Notes: generated by a model from the letters alone, not told the origin. A stretch of 64,000 nt of DNA from Effusibacillus dendaii (GCF_015097055.1 NZ_AP023366.1:2684001-2748000); one strand, 5' to 3'; shown: positions 1-8,748, numbered from the stretch's first letter. Made by a program: numbers and translations.

Positions 1-1
1 T

Positions 2-574
2 GTGTACGGCTCGAAAGATTTTGCTCTTGTCGTAAAGCATCTGGTTCATGACTGCCACCTGGATTTTGCAGGGTTTATCGACGATTATTATCCTGGCACC
101 CATGTAATAGGCACATTTGATGAAATTGCAAAACATTGTTCTCCTGATGAATATTCCATTGTGATTGCGATCGGATACAACAATTTGGAAGCAAGGTGGA
201 AGATTTACGAAAAAGTGGTGGCTCACGGTTTTGAGGTTCCAAAACTTGTTCATCCGACCGCGCTTATAAGTGGGTCCAGCCAGATACATAAGGGTGCAAT
301 CGTCATGATGGGGGCCATTGCGGACATGAATTCAGAGATCCATGAACTTGCGGTCCTATGGCCCGGAGTGGTTGTTAGTCATGACAGCGTGATACAAGAG
401 AATACGTTTCTTTCGCCCAACTCTACCGTTTGTGGTTTTGTAACTGTTGGTAAACATTCTTTCATTGGTGCCGGGGCGGTTATAGCGGATCACACGTTAG
501 TTCCGTCAAACTCTTTTATTAAAGCGAATTCAGTATTTCATAAAAAAAGTATCAAGTCTAGTGATGGGAGGTAA
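2..574 (+). CDS. NeuD/PglD-like sugar O- or N-acyltransferase, 5' end cut by window edge
   Basis: Acetyl-CoA-dependent acyltransferase of the left-handed beta-helix type, acting on a nucleotide sugar or nonulosonate in the cytoplasm. The N-terminal part (YGSKDFALVV) matches the interior of the family's Rossmann-like PglD N domain, so a few residues including the true start lie before the window. The C-terminal hexapeptide repeats run from about residue 85 to 175 (HPTALISGSSQIHKGAIVM, then VVVSHDSVI and FIGAGAVIADHT). It sits ahead of a dioxygenase and a methyltransferase on the same strand, which suggests a sugar-decorating set. The exact substrate cannot be read from sequence. Confidence 0.8.
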   Translation: MYGSKDFALVVKHLVHDCHLDFAGFIDDYYPGTHVIGTFDEIAKHCSPDEYSIVIAIGYNNLEARWKIYEKVVAHGFEVPKLVHPTALISGSSQIHKGAIVMMGAIADMNSEIHELAVLWPGVVVSHDSVIQENTFLSPNSTVCGFVTVGKHSFIGAGAVIADHTLVPSNSFIKANSVFHKKSIKSSDGR

Positions 575-582
575 CCACTATA

Positions 583-1386
583 ATTGACTTTACCCAATTT
601 CGTCAAATTTCGGAACTCGAAATCGATGAACATGTCTACAACATGGAGACAAGGGGTTACAGTTTGTTCCCCGATTTTCTCGACGCCAAGACCTGCGAAA
701 AACTAAAAGAATTGTTGGAAATTGCCTTGGCCAATTATAAACCCCTGGGTCCGGAAAGAAGTATTCTCGACAAATATCTTTTGCACGACTTGCTTTGCCA
801 GAATCTTATGTTCGGAAAGCTTCTCGAAGACCCCAGAATTCAGAGGATATTGTCTCCTTTGCTTGGTGACTATTGGATCATGTATGCTTTCACCTCATCC
901 TCACTTCCTCCGCACGGGACAAACTATGGAAGCCGTATCCATGTGGACAGTCCAAGATTTATACCGACTTACCCTACGAATATCGGGATTATCTGGGCTC
1001 TTGATGAATTTACCGCCGAAAATGGAGGCACGGAGCTGTTACCGGGCTCTCATCACAGTGCTGTGGTGCCAACACCGGAACTCTTTGAAAAGAACTGTGT
1101 GCAGATTACCTGTCAACTAGGCTCTATACTGGTCTTCAACGCGAGAGTGTGGCATCGGGCAGGAGTGAACAAGACTGAAAATTGGCGTCATTCACTAACA
1201 ATGAATGCTTGCCGCCCCTATATGAAACAAAGGTTAGATTGGGTTCGAATGATTCCTTCTGAGATATCGAATCAGTTAAACGATCAGGCAAGGCGCATCA
1301 TCGGTTTTGATACCCGTTTACCAACCAGTATGGAAGAGTTTTTTGCCGAAGATGATAAAAGGCTATATAAGTCGGGTCAAGAATAA
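583..1386 (+). CDS. Phytanoyl-CoA dioxygenase (PhyH) family Fe(II)/2-oxoglutarate oxygenase, probable ATT start
   Basis: Non-heme iron oxygenase of the PhyH type. The HxD pair is visible in RIHVDSPRF and the distal iron His in VWHRAGVN, with ELLPGSHH typical of the fold between them. The first ATG is at 643 but has no ribosome binding site and would cut off a helix. The frame stays open back to 565 with no ATG, GTG or TTG, and GGGAGG at 566-571 is spaced correctly for ATA at 580 or ATT at 583. I chose ATT, which adds about 20 residues (IDEHVYNMETRGYSLFPDFL) with the usual look of a PhyH N-terminus. In glycan clusters this family probably hydroxylates or trims a sugar or lipid; the substrate is unknown. 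Confidence 0.75.
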   Translation: MDFTQFRQISELEIDEHVYNMETRGYSLFPDFLDAKTCEKLKELLEIALANYKPLGPERSILDKYLLHDLLCQNLMFGKLLEDPRIQRILSPLLGDYWIMYAFTSSSLPPHGTNYGSRIHVDSPRFIPTYPTNIGIIWALDEFTAENGGTELLPGSHHSAVVPTPELFEKNCVQITCQLGSILVFNARVWHRAGVNKTENWRHSLTMNACRPYMKQRLDWVRMIPSEISNQLNDQARRIIGFDTRLPTSMEEFFAEDDKRLYKSGQE

Positions 1387-1426
1387 TCCTTTCCAACCAA
1401 AACTGCGTAATAAGGGAGTTATTAAA

Positions 1427-2254
1427 ATGCGTTCTGAAATTATAAAAGCAAACATTGAGGTTCACACCATTATGGCCTCGTCCTATAATAACGAGCCTCA
1501 TTTCAGGCCCGAAAACAAATCCAAAGTGCGCGACATGTTGTTAAAAATTAGAGAAAGAGGGGGATCAAAACTTCTCGATATCGGATGCGGCACCGGTTTT
1601 ATTATTGACTTGGCAAAAGATTTGTTTACAGAGATTCATGGGGTTGATGTAACCCAAGCTATGTTGGACCAAGTGGATATCTCAAATGGTTATATTACCT
1701 TGCATAATACTCCTGCGGAAAAACTTCCTTTTGATGATAATTTCTTCGATGTGGTAACTGCGTATTCATTTATTCACCACGTTGAGGATTACCGTGTGAT
1801 TTTAAAAGAAGCATTTCGCGTTCTAAAGCCGGGCGGAGTTTTTTATATAGATCTCGAACCAAATAAAATGTTTTGGCAAGCCATAAGTGAACTTGAAGCG
1901 AATATACAAATCAAAGAGGAAAATCTGTCCGATATCGTAAAGAGGGAAATTTCCTCCGTACTTCACACGGATTCAGTTGTTGAGCAAGAGTTTGGAATCG
2001 ATAAAGACACATTTAACAAAGCCGAATATATTAAATCGATCCTCGGAGGTATAGATCCGTATGAATTTGAAAATGAATGTTTCAAAACCGGTTATAGAGA
2101 ATGCGAAGTGAGTTTCCAATGGTTTTTGGGACAAGGAGCCGTCATGCATGGACAATCGTTTGAGGCAGCACAATCGATTGCGGAATACCTAAATAAAATT
2201 TCTCCGTTGGCCAACCATCTCTTCAAATACTTGCGATTTATTTTAGTCAAATAA
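1427..2254 (+). CDS. Class I SAM-dependent methyltransferase
   Basis: Methyltransferase of the Methyltransf_11/25 type. Motif I is LLDIGCGTGF, followed by the acidic end of strand 2 (IHGVDVTQAML), then FDVVTAYSFIHH and LKPGGVFYIDLEP. The frame opens earlier (1307), but AAGGGAG at 1412-1418 sits 8 bases before the ATG at 1427, which gives 275 residues and removes the overlap with the dioxygenase. Its neighbours suggest O- or N-methylation of a sugar made in the surface-glycan pathway. That role is inferred from context only. Confidence 0.8.
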   Translation: MRSEIIKANIEVHTIMASSYNNEPHFRPENKSKVRDMLLKIRERGGSKLLDIGCGTGFIIDLAKDLFTEIHGVDVTQAMLDQVDISNGYITLHNTPAEKLPFDDNFFDVVTAYSFIHHVEDYRVILKEAFRVLKPGGVFYIDLEPNKMFWQAISELEANIQIKEENLSDIVKREISSVLHTDSVVEQEFGIDKDTFNKAEYIKSILGGIDPYEFENECFKTGYRECEVSFQWFLGQGAVMHGQSFEAAQSIAEYLNKISPLANHLFKYLRFILVK

Positions 2255-2287
2255 GGCCGCAAAAAAGCGTAGGCTTGTACTTGTAAC

Positions 2288-4525
2288 CTACGCTTCTCCC
2301 TTTCGTTTCAAAAATTGTTCTTCCGCTTTTGCAAAAAAGTCGCGAAGTTCCTTCACTGTCTTCTCAAAACTGAATTCTTTGTGGAGACGCTCCTTCATCA
2401 ATTGCCCTCTGCTGGCATAATAAGTTTTATCTTTCTGCAATCGCTGCAATTCGTTCTTATATGCCTCCAAATCGCTGAAACTGTCCTCTTTGCCAACAAA
2501 CAGCGCAACATGACTTCCTTGCATCGTAAGCACTGGGATTCCCTCATTCATCGCCATGGCTCCGCTGTATCCTCCCCCTTGGCGGAGAGGATCCACATAA
2601 ACGTCGGAAATGCGATACAAGGCAGGCAGATCGTCTTCATATTCAATGAATATAATTTTCTTTTGGTCAAGCAATTCCTGATGGTCATCGTGTATTAATG
2701 GAAGCTCAGTCTGTCCGCAGATCACCCACTTTGCTTGTGCTTGCTCATACAGGTACCCCGTCAACATATCAATAAAATCTTGTCCGAGTTCGGTATTCAA
2801 CCGGTTTCCCACCGTTACCATAACAAAGTCCTGTTCTTCCAAACCATAATCTTTTCGTTCCTTATGCCCATACGATACGGGAAATACGGTGCCGACACTA
2901 TGCCTGCAATAGAGGCGCTCCTTATTAATTCCGTATCTCCTGTATTCAGTCTGGGTTTTTTCCGTATCAGCACCGCCCAGATACAGATCGGCATGTTCGG
3001 ACTGTGTGATGTCGCCAAGTGAAAGATGAATGATCGGGTAGTAGTTGTAAAGGATGTTCCCGGGCAGCGTTACCCCATTTCCGATCACCAGTAGGACTTC
3101 AGGTTCAAAGTCAATAATCGCTTCTATATCTTCACGTAATCTGTTTGTCCGATCTTTCGCGGGATCTGAGTAATAAATATCAACTCCGAATCCGTTTAAG
3201 AACTCTTGGTGCACGGATTCACACAGTTTGGATTGAAAAGAGTAATACATATGGGGAAAAATATACTCTTCATTACTGAACAGAAAAAAATCCTCGACAA
3301 ATATTTTTATCTCATATTCAGGGCAGTACTGCCGCAAGTGTGTTGCATAATTCAAAGTCAATAACGTTGGAGAGTGCAAACGTTCCAACAGTTGTCCGAC
3401 TAGAATTGCAATCCGTTTTGGCTTACGTGAAACGGATCCGGGTAGCATCAGACGATCGCGGTAATATTCGGTTAAGCGGTTCAATTCTTTAATCATATCT
3501 ACAATAAAGTTGTCATATGTACGTATATGATCCTTACTTTTGTAAAACAACAGATTGATCAGGAACGCATAATGGTAAGGCAGATATTCTTCATCCTTCA
3601 ATAATACGTTCATCATTTTCTCCAACAAATTGCTATCAAGATGTAACTTCACAAGCAGAGACATAAAGTATACTCGTTCGCCGAAATCCGAATTAGTTTC
3701 CAAGCATTCGGTAATTTGCCGGTAGACCTTCTCTTTCACTTCTGCATTCATGGTACAAATATGATCAAACAGTTGATGGATTACCTTTGTTTTTGTATTA
3801 ATGTCTACTCCGTCCATCCTGTAAATGAACAAACAAAAGTAAGCGGCAAACTCATGATTTGCATCAAGCAATTGAAAAAATCGTTCGTTTATTTCAAGCT
3901 TACTTTCTTGAAACTGCGCTGAAAATCTGACAGTTTCATAATTAGCCGGTTGGGGATGCAAAGAGCTTTCAAATGTAAACTCTTCAAATTGATACTGGTA
4001 CGTTTTACACACAAACGCTTTTGACGAAGAACTATGATACTCGAAATTCTCAAAATCACGAAAATAGATATAACGGTTGTTGCATAACAAATACGGTGCC
4101 ATCGCTCTGTAATTTGCAGAGGTCATGGTAAGATAAATTTTCCCACTTAGCTGCTCATTCTCAATACTGTTAAACATGTATAACTGTCTGTAAAACTGAC
4201 CATGCTCCATTTCTCTGACGCTTGAAAGAGGCGCTTCTTGATCAATAAAATAAACAAAATCATTTACCAACCCATTATAACAACGATACCACGCAAACAC
4301 GCATTCCCATATATTTGATAACAGAACGACACGAGTGGCAATCTCCTTTTCTTGTTCCAGAACATACTGGACAAGGGATGGTAGGATCGGGATTGACAAT
4401 TCATTTTTCTCATCATTAAACAAATGGATTGTATAATTCTTTTCTTCAAATCTTGACAAGATGTCTTGAAAATCATCCTGATTTCTGAGATCCGATATAA
4501 TAGCGATCACAATCTTTTTGCACAT
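2288..4525 (-). CDS. Large glycosyltransferase, GT-B type C-terminal domain
   Basis: A 745-residue protein. The last ~370 residues look like a GT-B glycosyltransferase: an acceptor-half start at ILVGQLLERLHSPTLL, then VMVTVGNRLN, WVICGQTELP, and the donor-side stretch DLPALYRISDVYVDPLRQGGGYSGAMAMNEGIPVLT. The N-terminal ~370 residues have no motif I recognise; they are rich in aromatic and acidic residues and may be an acceptor-binding or partner domain. Its ATG shares one base with the aminotransferase stop codon (TAATG), with AGGAG upstream, so the two genes are co-translated. Likely a cytoplasmic sugar transferase in surface-glycan assembly; donor and acceptor unknown. Confidence 0.75.
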   Translation of the reverse strand: MCKKIVIAIISDLRNQDDFQDILSRFEEKNYTIHLFNDEKNELSIPILPSLVQYVLEQEKEIATRVVLLSNIWECVFAWYRCYNGLVNDFVYFIDQEAPLSSVREMEHGQFYRQLYMFNSIENEQLSGKIYLTMTSANYRAMAPYLLCNNRYIYFRDFENFEYHSSSSKAFVCKTYQYQFEEFTFESSLHPQPANYETVRFSAQFQESKLEINERFFQLLDANHEFAAYFCLFIYRMDGVDINTKTKVIHQLFDHICTMNAEVKEKVYRQITECLETNSDFGERVYFMSLLVKLHLDSNLLEKMMNVLLKDEEYLPYHYAFLINLLFYKSKDHIRTYDNFIVDMIKELNRLTEYYRDRLMLPGSVSRKPKRIAILVGQLLERLHSPTLLTLNYATHLRQYCPEYEIKIFVEDFFLFSNEEYIFPHMYYSFQSKLCESVHQEFLNGFGVDIYYSDPAKDRTNRLREDIEAIIDFEPEVLLVIGNGVTLPGNILYNYYPIIHLSLGDITQSEHADLYLGGADTEKTQTEYRRYGINKERLYCRHSVGTVFPVSYGHKERKDYGLEEQDFVMVTVGNRLNTELGQDFIDMLTGYLYEQAQAKWVICGQTELPLIHDDHQELLDQKKIIFIEYEDDLPALYRISDVYVDPLRQGGGYSGAMAMNEGIPVLTMQGSHVALFVGKEDSFSDLEAYKNELQRLQKDKTYYASRGQLMKERLHKEFSFEKTVKELRDFFAKAEEQFLKRKGEA

Positions 4526-5661
4526 TATGATTCTCCTGTAAAAAATTGATAGATGATTTTTATGATATAAGAAACTTTCTCAGATTCTAAGTTATAAAAT
4601 AGAGGCAAGCGCAAGAGCCTCTCACTCTCTCTTGTCGTATACCGGTCTTCCCCGTGGAATCGGCCGAATTTAATTCCTGCATGGGTACTGTGCAAAGGCA
4701 CATAATGGAATACACTCTTGCAATTGTTCTTTAGGAGATAATCAATTAACGCCGTTCTTTCTTCCAGATTTTTTGCCTTGATATAGAACATATGTCCATT
4801 ATGTTCGCATCCTTCTGGAACAACAGGCAGATCTATATATCCTTGTTCTGCCAACGGGAGCAACCCCGTATAATATTGGTTCCACAAATCAAGTCTCTTC
4901 CGATTGATTTCCGAAGCCATTTCCAATTGAGCATACAAGTAAGCGGCATTCAGCTCACTGGGCAAATAGGACGAGCCTATGTCTACCCAACTGTACTTGT
5001 CGATCTCCCCTCTGAAAAACACTGTACGGTTTGTACCCTTTTCACGAAGTATTTCGGCCCTCTGTATGTATTCGTTATCGTGCAAAACAATGGCGCCGCC
5101 CTCCCCGCAATTATAGTTCTTCGTTTCATGGAAACTGTAACACCCCATGTCTCCAATTGTCCCTAAAGCTTTCCCTTTATATCTACTCATGACCGCTTGG
5201 GCCGCATCCTCAATCACAAGCAAACCATACCGCTTTGCAAGAGAGAGAATTGTGTCCATTTCACAGCTCACACCGGCGTAGTGTACAGGTACTATCGCTT
5301 TTGTCCTGTTTGTAATTGCGTCTTCTACGACTTTTTCATCCATGTTCATGGTGTCCGGGCGAATGTCGACAAACACAATTGTAGCACCTCGCAAGACAAA
5401 AGCATTAGCAGTAGATACGAAAGTATAGGAAGGCATTATGATTTCGTCACCTTCCCGTATATCCGCCAAAAGAGCGGCCATCTCCAGCGCATGCGTACAG
5501 GAAGTAGTAAGCAGGACTTTGGGACATTGAAACCTTTCCTCAAACCACTTGCTGCACTTTTGGGTAAACTCCCCATCACCCGATAATTTTTGGTTCTTTA
5601 CTGCTTCGGAAAGATAATCTGTTTCCCGTCCGGTTACAGCAGGCAGATTAAAAGGTATCAA
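4525..5661 (-). CDS. wecE: dTDP-4-amino-4,6-dideoxygalactose transaminase-like aminotransferase (WecE/RffA)
   Basis: PLP-dependent DegT/DnrJ/EryC1 sugar aminotransferase. The opening IPFNLPAVTG and the run KLSGDGEFT are characteristic of WecE/RffA, which converts dTDP-4-keto-6-deoxyglucose to the 4-amino sugar. The PLP-lysine region is CYSFHETKNYNCGEGG. An ATG exists at 5694, but a GGAGGG lies 7 bases before TTG at 5661, and starting there gives the exact family N-terminus (MIPFN), so TTG is preferred (378 residues). It is translationally coupled to the large glycosyltransferase downstream. No dTDP-glucose synthesis genes are in the window, so the donor must come from elsewhere. Confidence 0.85.
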   Translation of the reverse strand: MIPFNLPAVTGRETDYLSEAVKNQKLSGDGEFTQKCSKWFEERFQCPKVLLTTSCTHALEMAALLADIREGDEIIMPSYTFVSTANAFVLRGATIVFVDIRPDTMNMDEKVVEDAITNRTKAIVPVHYAGVSCEMDTILSLAKRYGLLVIEDAAQAVMSRYKGKALGTIGDMGCYSFHETKNYNCGEGGAIVLHDNEYIQRAEILREKGTNRTVFFRGEIDKYSWVDIGSSYLPSELNAAYLYAQLEMASEINRKRLDLWNQYYTGLLPLAEQGYIDLPVVPEGCEHNGHMFYIKAKNLEERTALIDYLLKNNCKSVFHYVPLHSTHAGIKFGRFHGEDRYTTRESERLLRLPLFYNLESEKVSYIIKIIYQFFTGES

Positions 5662-6026
5662 GTGAGTTCCCTCCGCTCCGATATCTCTCAGCATAATTCG
5701 ACATTAAAACTTTGGATGCCTGCAATCATTGACAAATAAAGCAAAAACTAACTCTAGCGCTATTTACACGAAAATACAGCTGAATATTATGAAAATATAT
5801 AGCCTGTGTTGGACTTTCACCAAACATTCCACCAAATGGTTTTCCTTCAAAAAAAGAGGAGTAAAACATATCCAAACGGACATACTTTACCCCAATTTTT
5901 ACATAATGTTGAACATTGTTAGCAAATTTTGCTCAGCATAGCCCTTTTATCGTTGTTCTTAGGGATCTAACTCACTGAGTAGAAACCATGCTCTTTTGTG
6001 TGATGATACATAGAAATTTTTTGAGA
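5662..6026. other. AT-rich gap between wecE-like gene and galU
   Basis: No gene supported here. The stretch is AT-rich, must contain the promoter for the minus-strand aminotransferase-glycosyltransferase pair and the 3' end of the galU transcript, but I could not identify a convincing -35/-10 pair or a terminator hairpin. A 70-codon open frame on the plus strand has low-complexity composition and no family resemblance. Confidence 0.5.
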
Positions 6027-6899
6027 TTACTTACCGGTTAGACGTTCCTGTAATGACAACAAATAGCTTTGCACTTGATCTGTCAGTTCTTCACGGTCTA
6101 AAGCGAATTCAATGTTAGCCTGCAGGTACCCAAACTTATCCCCAATATCGTAGCGGTTTCCTTCAATTGCGTATGCATACACCTGTTGAGAGTGAACCAG
6201 TGCATCAATCGCATCCGTTAATTGAATTTCCCCTCCTACACCCGGTTGCATTGTTTCTAGATAAGAGAAAATTTTCCAATCCAGTATATATCGGCCAATA
6301 ATGGCCAGGTTTGACGGGGGGTTGGAGATCGGTTTTTCCACTACATGTTGAACACGATAGGTTCTGTCTGTGATTTGCTCTGGCTGAATGATTCCATATC
6401 GCCTTGTTTCTTCCGGCTTTACCTGCTGAACGCCGAGTACACTGCCGCCGGTTTGATTGTACGTGTCGATCAATTGTCCGATAGCCGGTTTTTGATGTCT
6501 TACGATGTCATCACCCAGCAGAACGGCAAACGTTTCTTGTCCGATAAAGTTTTTCGCGCAAAGAATGGCATGGCCTAACCCAAGCGCTTCCTTTTGCCGG
6601 ATATAATGGATATTTGCCATGTCGGAAATTTGCCGAATCTCTTCCAGGAGGGATTGTTGATCCTTGTCTTCCAACAGAAGTTCCAATTCGATGGAACGGT
6701 CAAAATGGTCCTCAATGGCCCGTTTGTTGCGGCCCGTAATAATTAAAATGTCTTCAATACCGGCTGCCGCCGCTTCTTCAATAATGTATTGAATCGTCGG
6801 TTTATCGACAATCGGCAGCATTTCTTTCGGTTGTGCTTTCGTGGCGGGAAGAAAACGGGTTCCCAATCCTGCTGCCGGTATTACAGCTTTTCGAATCAT
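6027..6899 (-). CDS. galU: UTP-glucose-1-phosphate uridylyltransferase
   Basis: Makes UDP-glucose from glucose-1-phosphate and UTP in the cytoplasm, the precursor for wall, capsule and glycolipid sugars. The nucleotidyltransferase signature AAGLGTRFLPATKAQPKEMLP is at the N-terminus, with VVEKP and the VGGEIQLTDAI stretch further on. Length (290) is normal for GalU/GtaB. A TTG six bases upstream is in frame, but AAGGG is spaced properly only for the ATG at 6899. It stands alone on the minus strand. Confidence 0.95.
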   Translation of the reverse strand: MIRKAVIPAAGLGTRFLPATKAQPKEMLPIVDKPTIQYIIEEAAAAGIEDILIITGRNKRAIEDHFDRSIELELLLEDKDQQSLLEEIRQISDMANIHYIRQKEALGLGHAILCAKNFIGQETFAVLLGDDIVRHQKPAIGQLIDTYNQTGGSVLGVQQVKPEETRRYGIIQPEQITDRTYRVQHVVEKPISNPPSNLAIIGRYILDWKIFSYLETMQPGVGGEIQLTDAIDALVHSQQVYAYAIEGNRYDIGDKFGYLQANIEFALDREELTDQVQSYLLSLQERLTGK

Positions 6900-7183
6900 A
6901 ACCAAACACCCTTCACTATAAATTCAACTTCAACATATTCGATGAACATTACTAAAAATCCTGTTTTCCCTTCCCATTTTTAAGATACCACATCCGGTTC
7001 CGATAGACGGACTTCGAAACGAACTTTATTTTTGGGGGTGTGACTTTTGACACTTTAAGAAAAATAAATTCACTACTCGGGACCCATGATCGGAACAGCG
7101 GGTTGCGGTATATTGTAAAGGTACAAGCCTGTTCTTTTTAGATTTGGCGATTACCAAAAAAGTAATTAGGAAGGTGGACACAT

Positions 7184-8266
7184 ATGAAAAAACTTCTGGC
7201 TTGGGCCACAGGATTGGTCCTTGCAGCCTCCATCCCTGTAGTCAACAATGCAGCTTTTGCAAAAGAAAAATGGGGCGGGTTCAGGGAACGATCTGATCAA
7301 ACGGTGATTGATTCTTCGCTGAAGCAACATTCTCAACAAACCGAGTTTCCTTCTTTGGCAACGGAGCACTCAGATAATGAAGAGTCTGATCATGAAAATA
7401 ATGATCATAAAGATTTTAGTGATGAAGATCAGGGGCAGCAACAGTCTGATCAAACCGTTGCTCAGTCAGTGTATCGCAAACACGCAAAATCGAATCATGG
7501 AATTGAGCACGCCATTGAAAGTTTGCTGAAAGCTCGTCAGGATGGGAAGGGTGCAGCAAGCGACGATGCTTTGGATGCTGTTATCGAGAAACTGAAAGCT
7601 CGCCTGGTGGAAGATGGCGAAGCAAACACGAAAGAAGAGGCACAGCAGCAAGTGGAAGCTACGCTAGGCCAACAAGTGGACAATGGCACAGCGGATGAGC
7701 AGACTGTTGAGGTTCTTGTAACTGCCAAAATGCAGGATAATAAGTTGTCGGAAGCAAGGCATGATTTGGAAAAAGCCCTTCGCCACAATGCGCAATCCGA
7801 TAAGCTTTATAAATTGTTAAGCAAGGTATTGAAACAGCAAGGCGATACTCAGAACGCAAAAGTATATGTACAGGGTCAACCGCTGCAAACGGATGTAAAA
7901 CCGATTATTAAAGAAGGAAGAACTCTTGTGCCGGTTGCCGTGATCGTAAAATCGTTGGGGGCAAATGTGAACTGGGACCCGGACAGCAGGACGGTCACGA
8001 TCAACAAGGGAAATGTCAAAATTGAACTTCCGATTGGCGAACCGACAGTGACAGTCAACGGACAAAAGCAGACAATTGATACGGCGGCTGAAATTACGGA
8101 AGGCCGGACGGTGGTGCCGCTGCGCTTCTTATCCGAGATTTTAAAACAAAAAGTGGTATATGATCCGGAAACGAAGCTGATTACCGTAACCGATCCGAAT
8201 ACAACAACGGATAACACAACACAAACTTCAGCAGGCAGCAGTTCCACTGCATCTCAGGTACAGTAA
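7184..8266 (+). CDS. Secreted protein with copper amine oxidase-like stalk domain
   Basis: Begins with a Sec signal peptide (MKKLLAWATGLVLAASIP, cleavage after AAFA). Residues ~60-95 are very acidic and low in complexity (SDNEESDHENNDHKD), followed by a helical, charge-rich middle. The last ~130 residues hold a copper-amine-oxidase N-terminal-type domain: two beta repeats built around KEGRTLVPVAVIVKSLGA and ITEGRTVVPLRFLSEIL with TVTIN/LITVT strands. This domain is a non-catalytic wall or surface module in Bacilli. GGAAGG precedes the ATG by 8 bases. A strong terminator follows, so it is a single-gene unit. The specific function is unknown. Confidence 0.8.
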   Translation: MKKLLAWATGLVLAASIPVVNNAAFAKEKWGGFRERSDQTVIDSSLKQHSQQTEFPSLATEHSDNEESDHENNDHKDFSDEDQGQQQSDQTVAQSVYRKHAKSNHGIEHAIESLLKARQDGKGAASDDALDAVIEKLKARLVEDGEANTKEEAQQQVEATLGQQVDNGTADEQTVEVLVTAKMQDNKLSEARHDLEKALRHNAQSDKLYKLLSKVLKQQGDTQNAKVYVQGQPLQTDVKPIIKEGRTLVPVAVIVKSLGANVNWDPDSRTVTINKGNVKIELPIGEPTVTVNGQKQTIDTAAEITEGRTVVPLRFLSEILKQKVVYDPETKLITVTDPNTTTDNTTQTSAGSSSTASQVQ

Positions 8267-8274
8267 AAAGATAG

Positions 8275-8311
8275 CCGATACCCACCGTGATTGGATGGGT
8301 ATCGGTTTTTT
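8275..8311 (+). terminator. Rho-independent terminator after the stalk-domain protein
   Basis: Ten-base perfect stem CCGATACCCA/TGGGTATCGG with an 11-base loop and a run of six T. It lies between convergent genes and just past the 3' end of the phosphatase on the other strand. Confidence 0.9.
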
Positions 8312-8313
8312 CT

Positions 8314-8748
8314 TTACGCATCGGGAAACAGCTTTTTCAGGTCCCTCTTTAAAAGATCACTGACCGATACTTGTGGACGAATTGTCTGGATCATTTTTTC
8401 TGCCTCGTCTATCGTTCGGGCCTTGCCAAGTTTTAATAATACGCCGATCGCCACGCTGCCAGCGCGGTTTTTTCCGCCAGCTCAATGAAAGCCGATTTTT
8501 TTTCCGGATCGATTTGCGTCCACAATGGTATCGATTGCTCGCTTCAAAGACTCGGTTTGGTCTGTGGCTCCGTCTGTCAGTGGTATATGTACCCGCTGAA
8601 CATCCGAATCTGAAACAGTCAAAAAAGGAGCTTCTACGCGAAGATCTACGATCAGATCAACCTGTTCGTTTTCGACCATCGATTCGGTATCGAAAGCACC
8701 ACCGATAAAAATCCCGTGCAGCAGTTCCTGATACTCTTTCCTTCTCAT
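8314..8748 (-). CDS. Protein-tyrosine/dual-specificity phosphatase with in-frame TGA at the catalytic Cys codon
   Basis: Read with TGA as one residue, this is a 144-residue cysteine-dependent phosphatase. The N half gives LLHGIFIGGAFD, LIVDLR and the general-acid loop HIPLTDGATDQ. The P-loop should be HCxxGxxR: the sequence gives F-H-(TGA)-A-G-G-K-N-R-A-G-S-V-A. The TGA is at 8484-8482, exactly where Cys (TGT/TGC) belongs. The frame does not shift; 55 further codons follow with family-like content (LLKLGKARTIDEAEKMI, RPQVSVSDLL) to a TAA at 8316-8314. Either a selenocysteine codon, a nonsense mutation or a base-call error. A hairpin 14 bases past the TGA has SECIS-like geometry. If translation stops, the product is 88 residues and inactive. 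Confidence 0.8.
8451..8467 (-). promoter_or_regulatory. Hairpin downstream of the phosphatase TGA, SECIS-like geometry
   Basis: On the minus strand, 14 bases after the TGA, CCGCGCT pairs with AGCGTGG (7 bp, one G-T) around a GGC loop. The apical loop is 21 bases past the TGA and begins with G. Bacterial SECIS elements recognised by SelB usually sit in the reading frame right after UGA with the apical loop roughly 16-37 bases away. A competing GCGG/CCGC hairpin around six A overlaps the 5' side. Function is inference. Confidence 0.4.

Noticed and set aside
5662-5800. Promoter TTGTCA near 5735 on the minus strand for the wecE-like gene
   Set aside because: No acceptable -10 at 16-18 bases; not reported as a feature.
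5729-5941. 70-codon open frame in the gap before galU
   Set aside because: Low-complexity, no ribosome site, no family resemblance; the region is simply AT-rich.
8314-8748. Phosphatase gene split by a frameshift
   Set aside because: The frame before and after the TGA is the same, so no indel is needed to read the whole protein.
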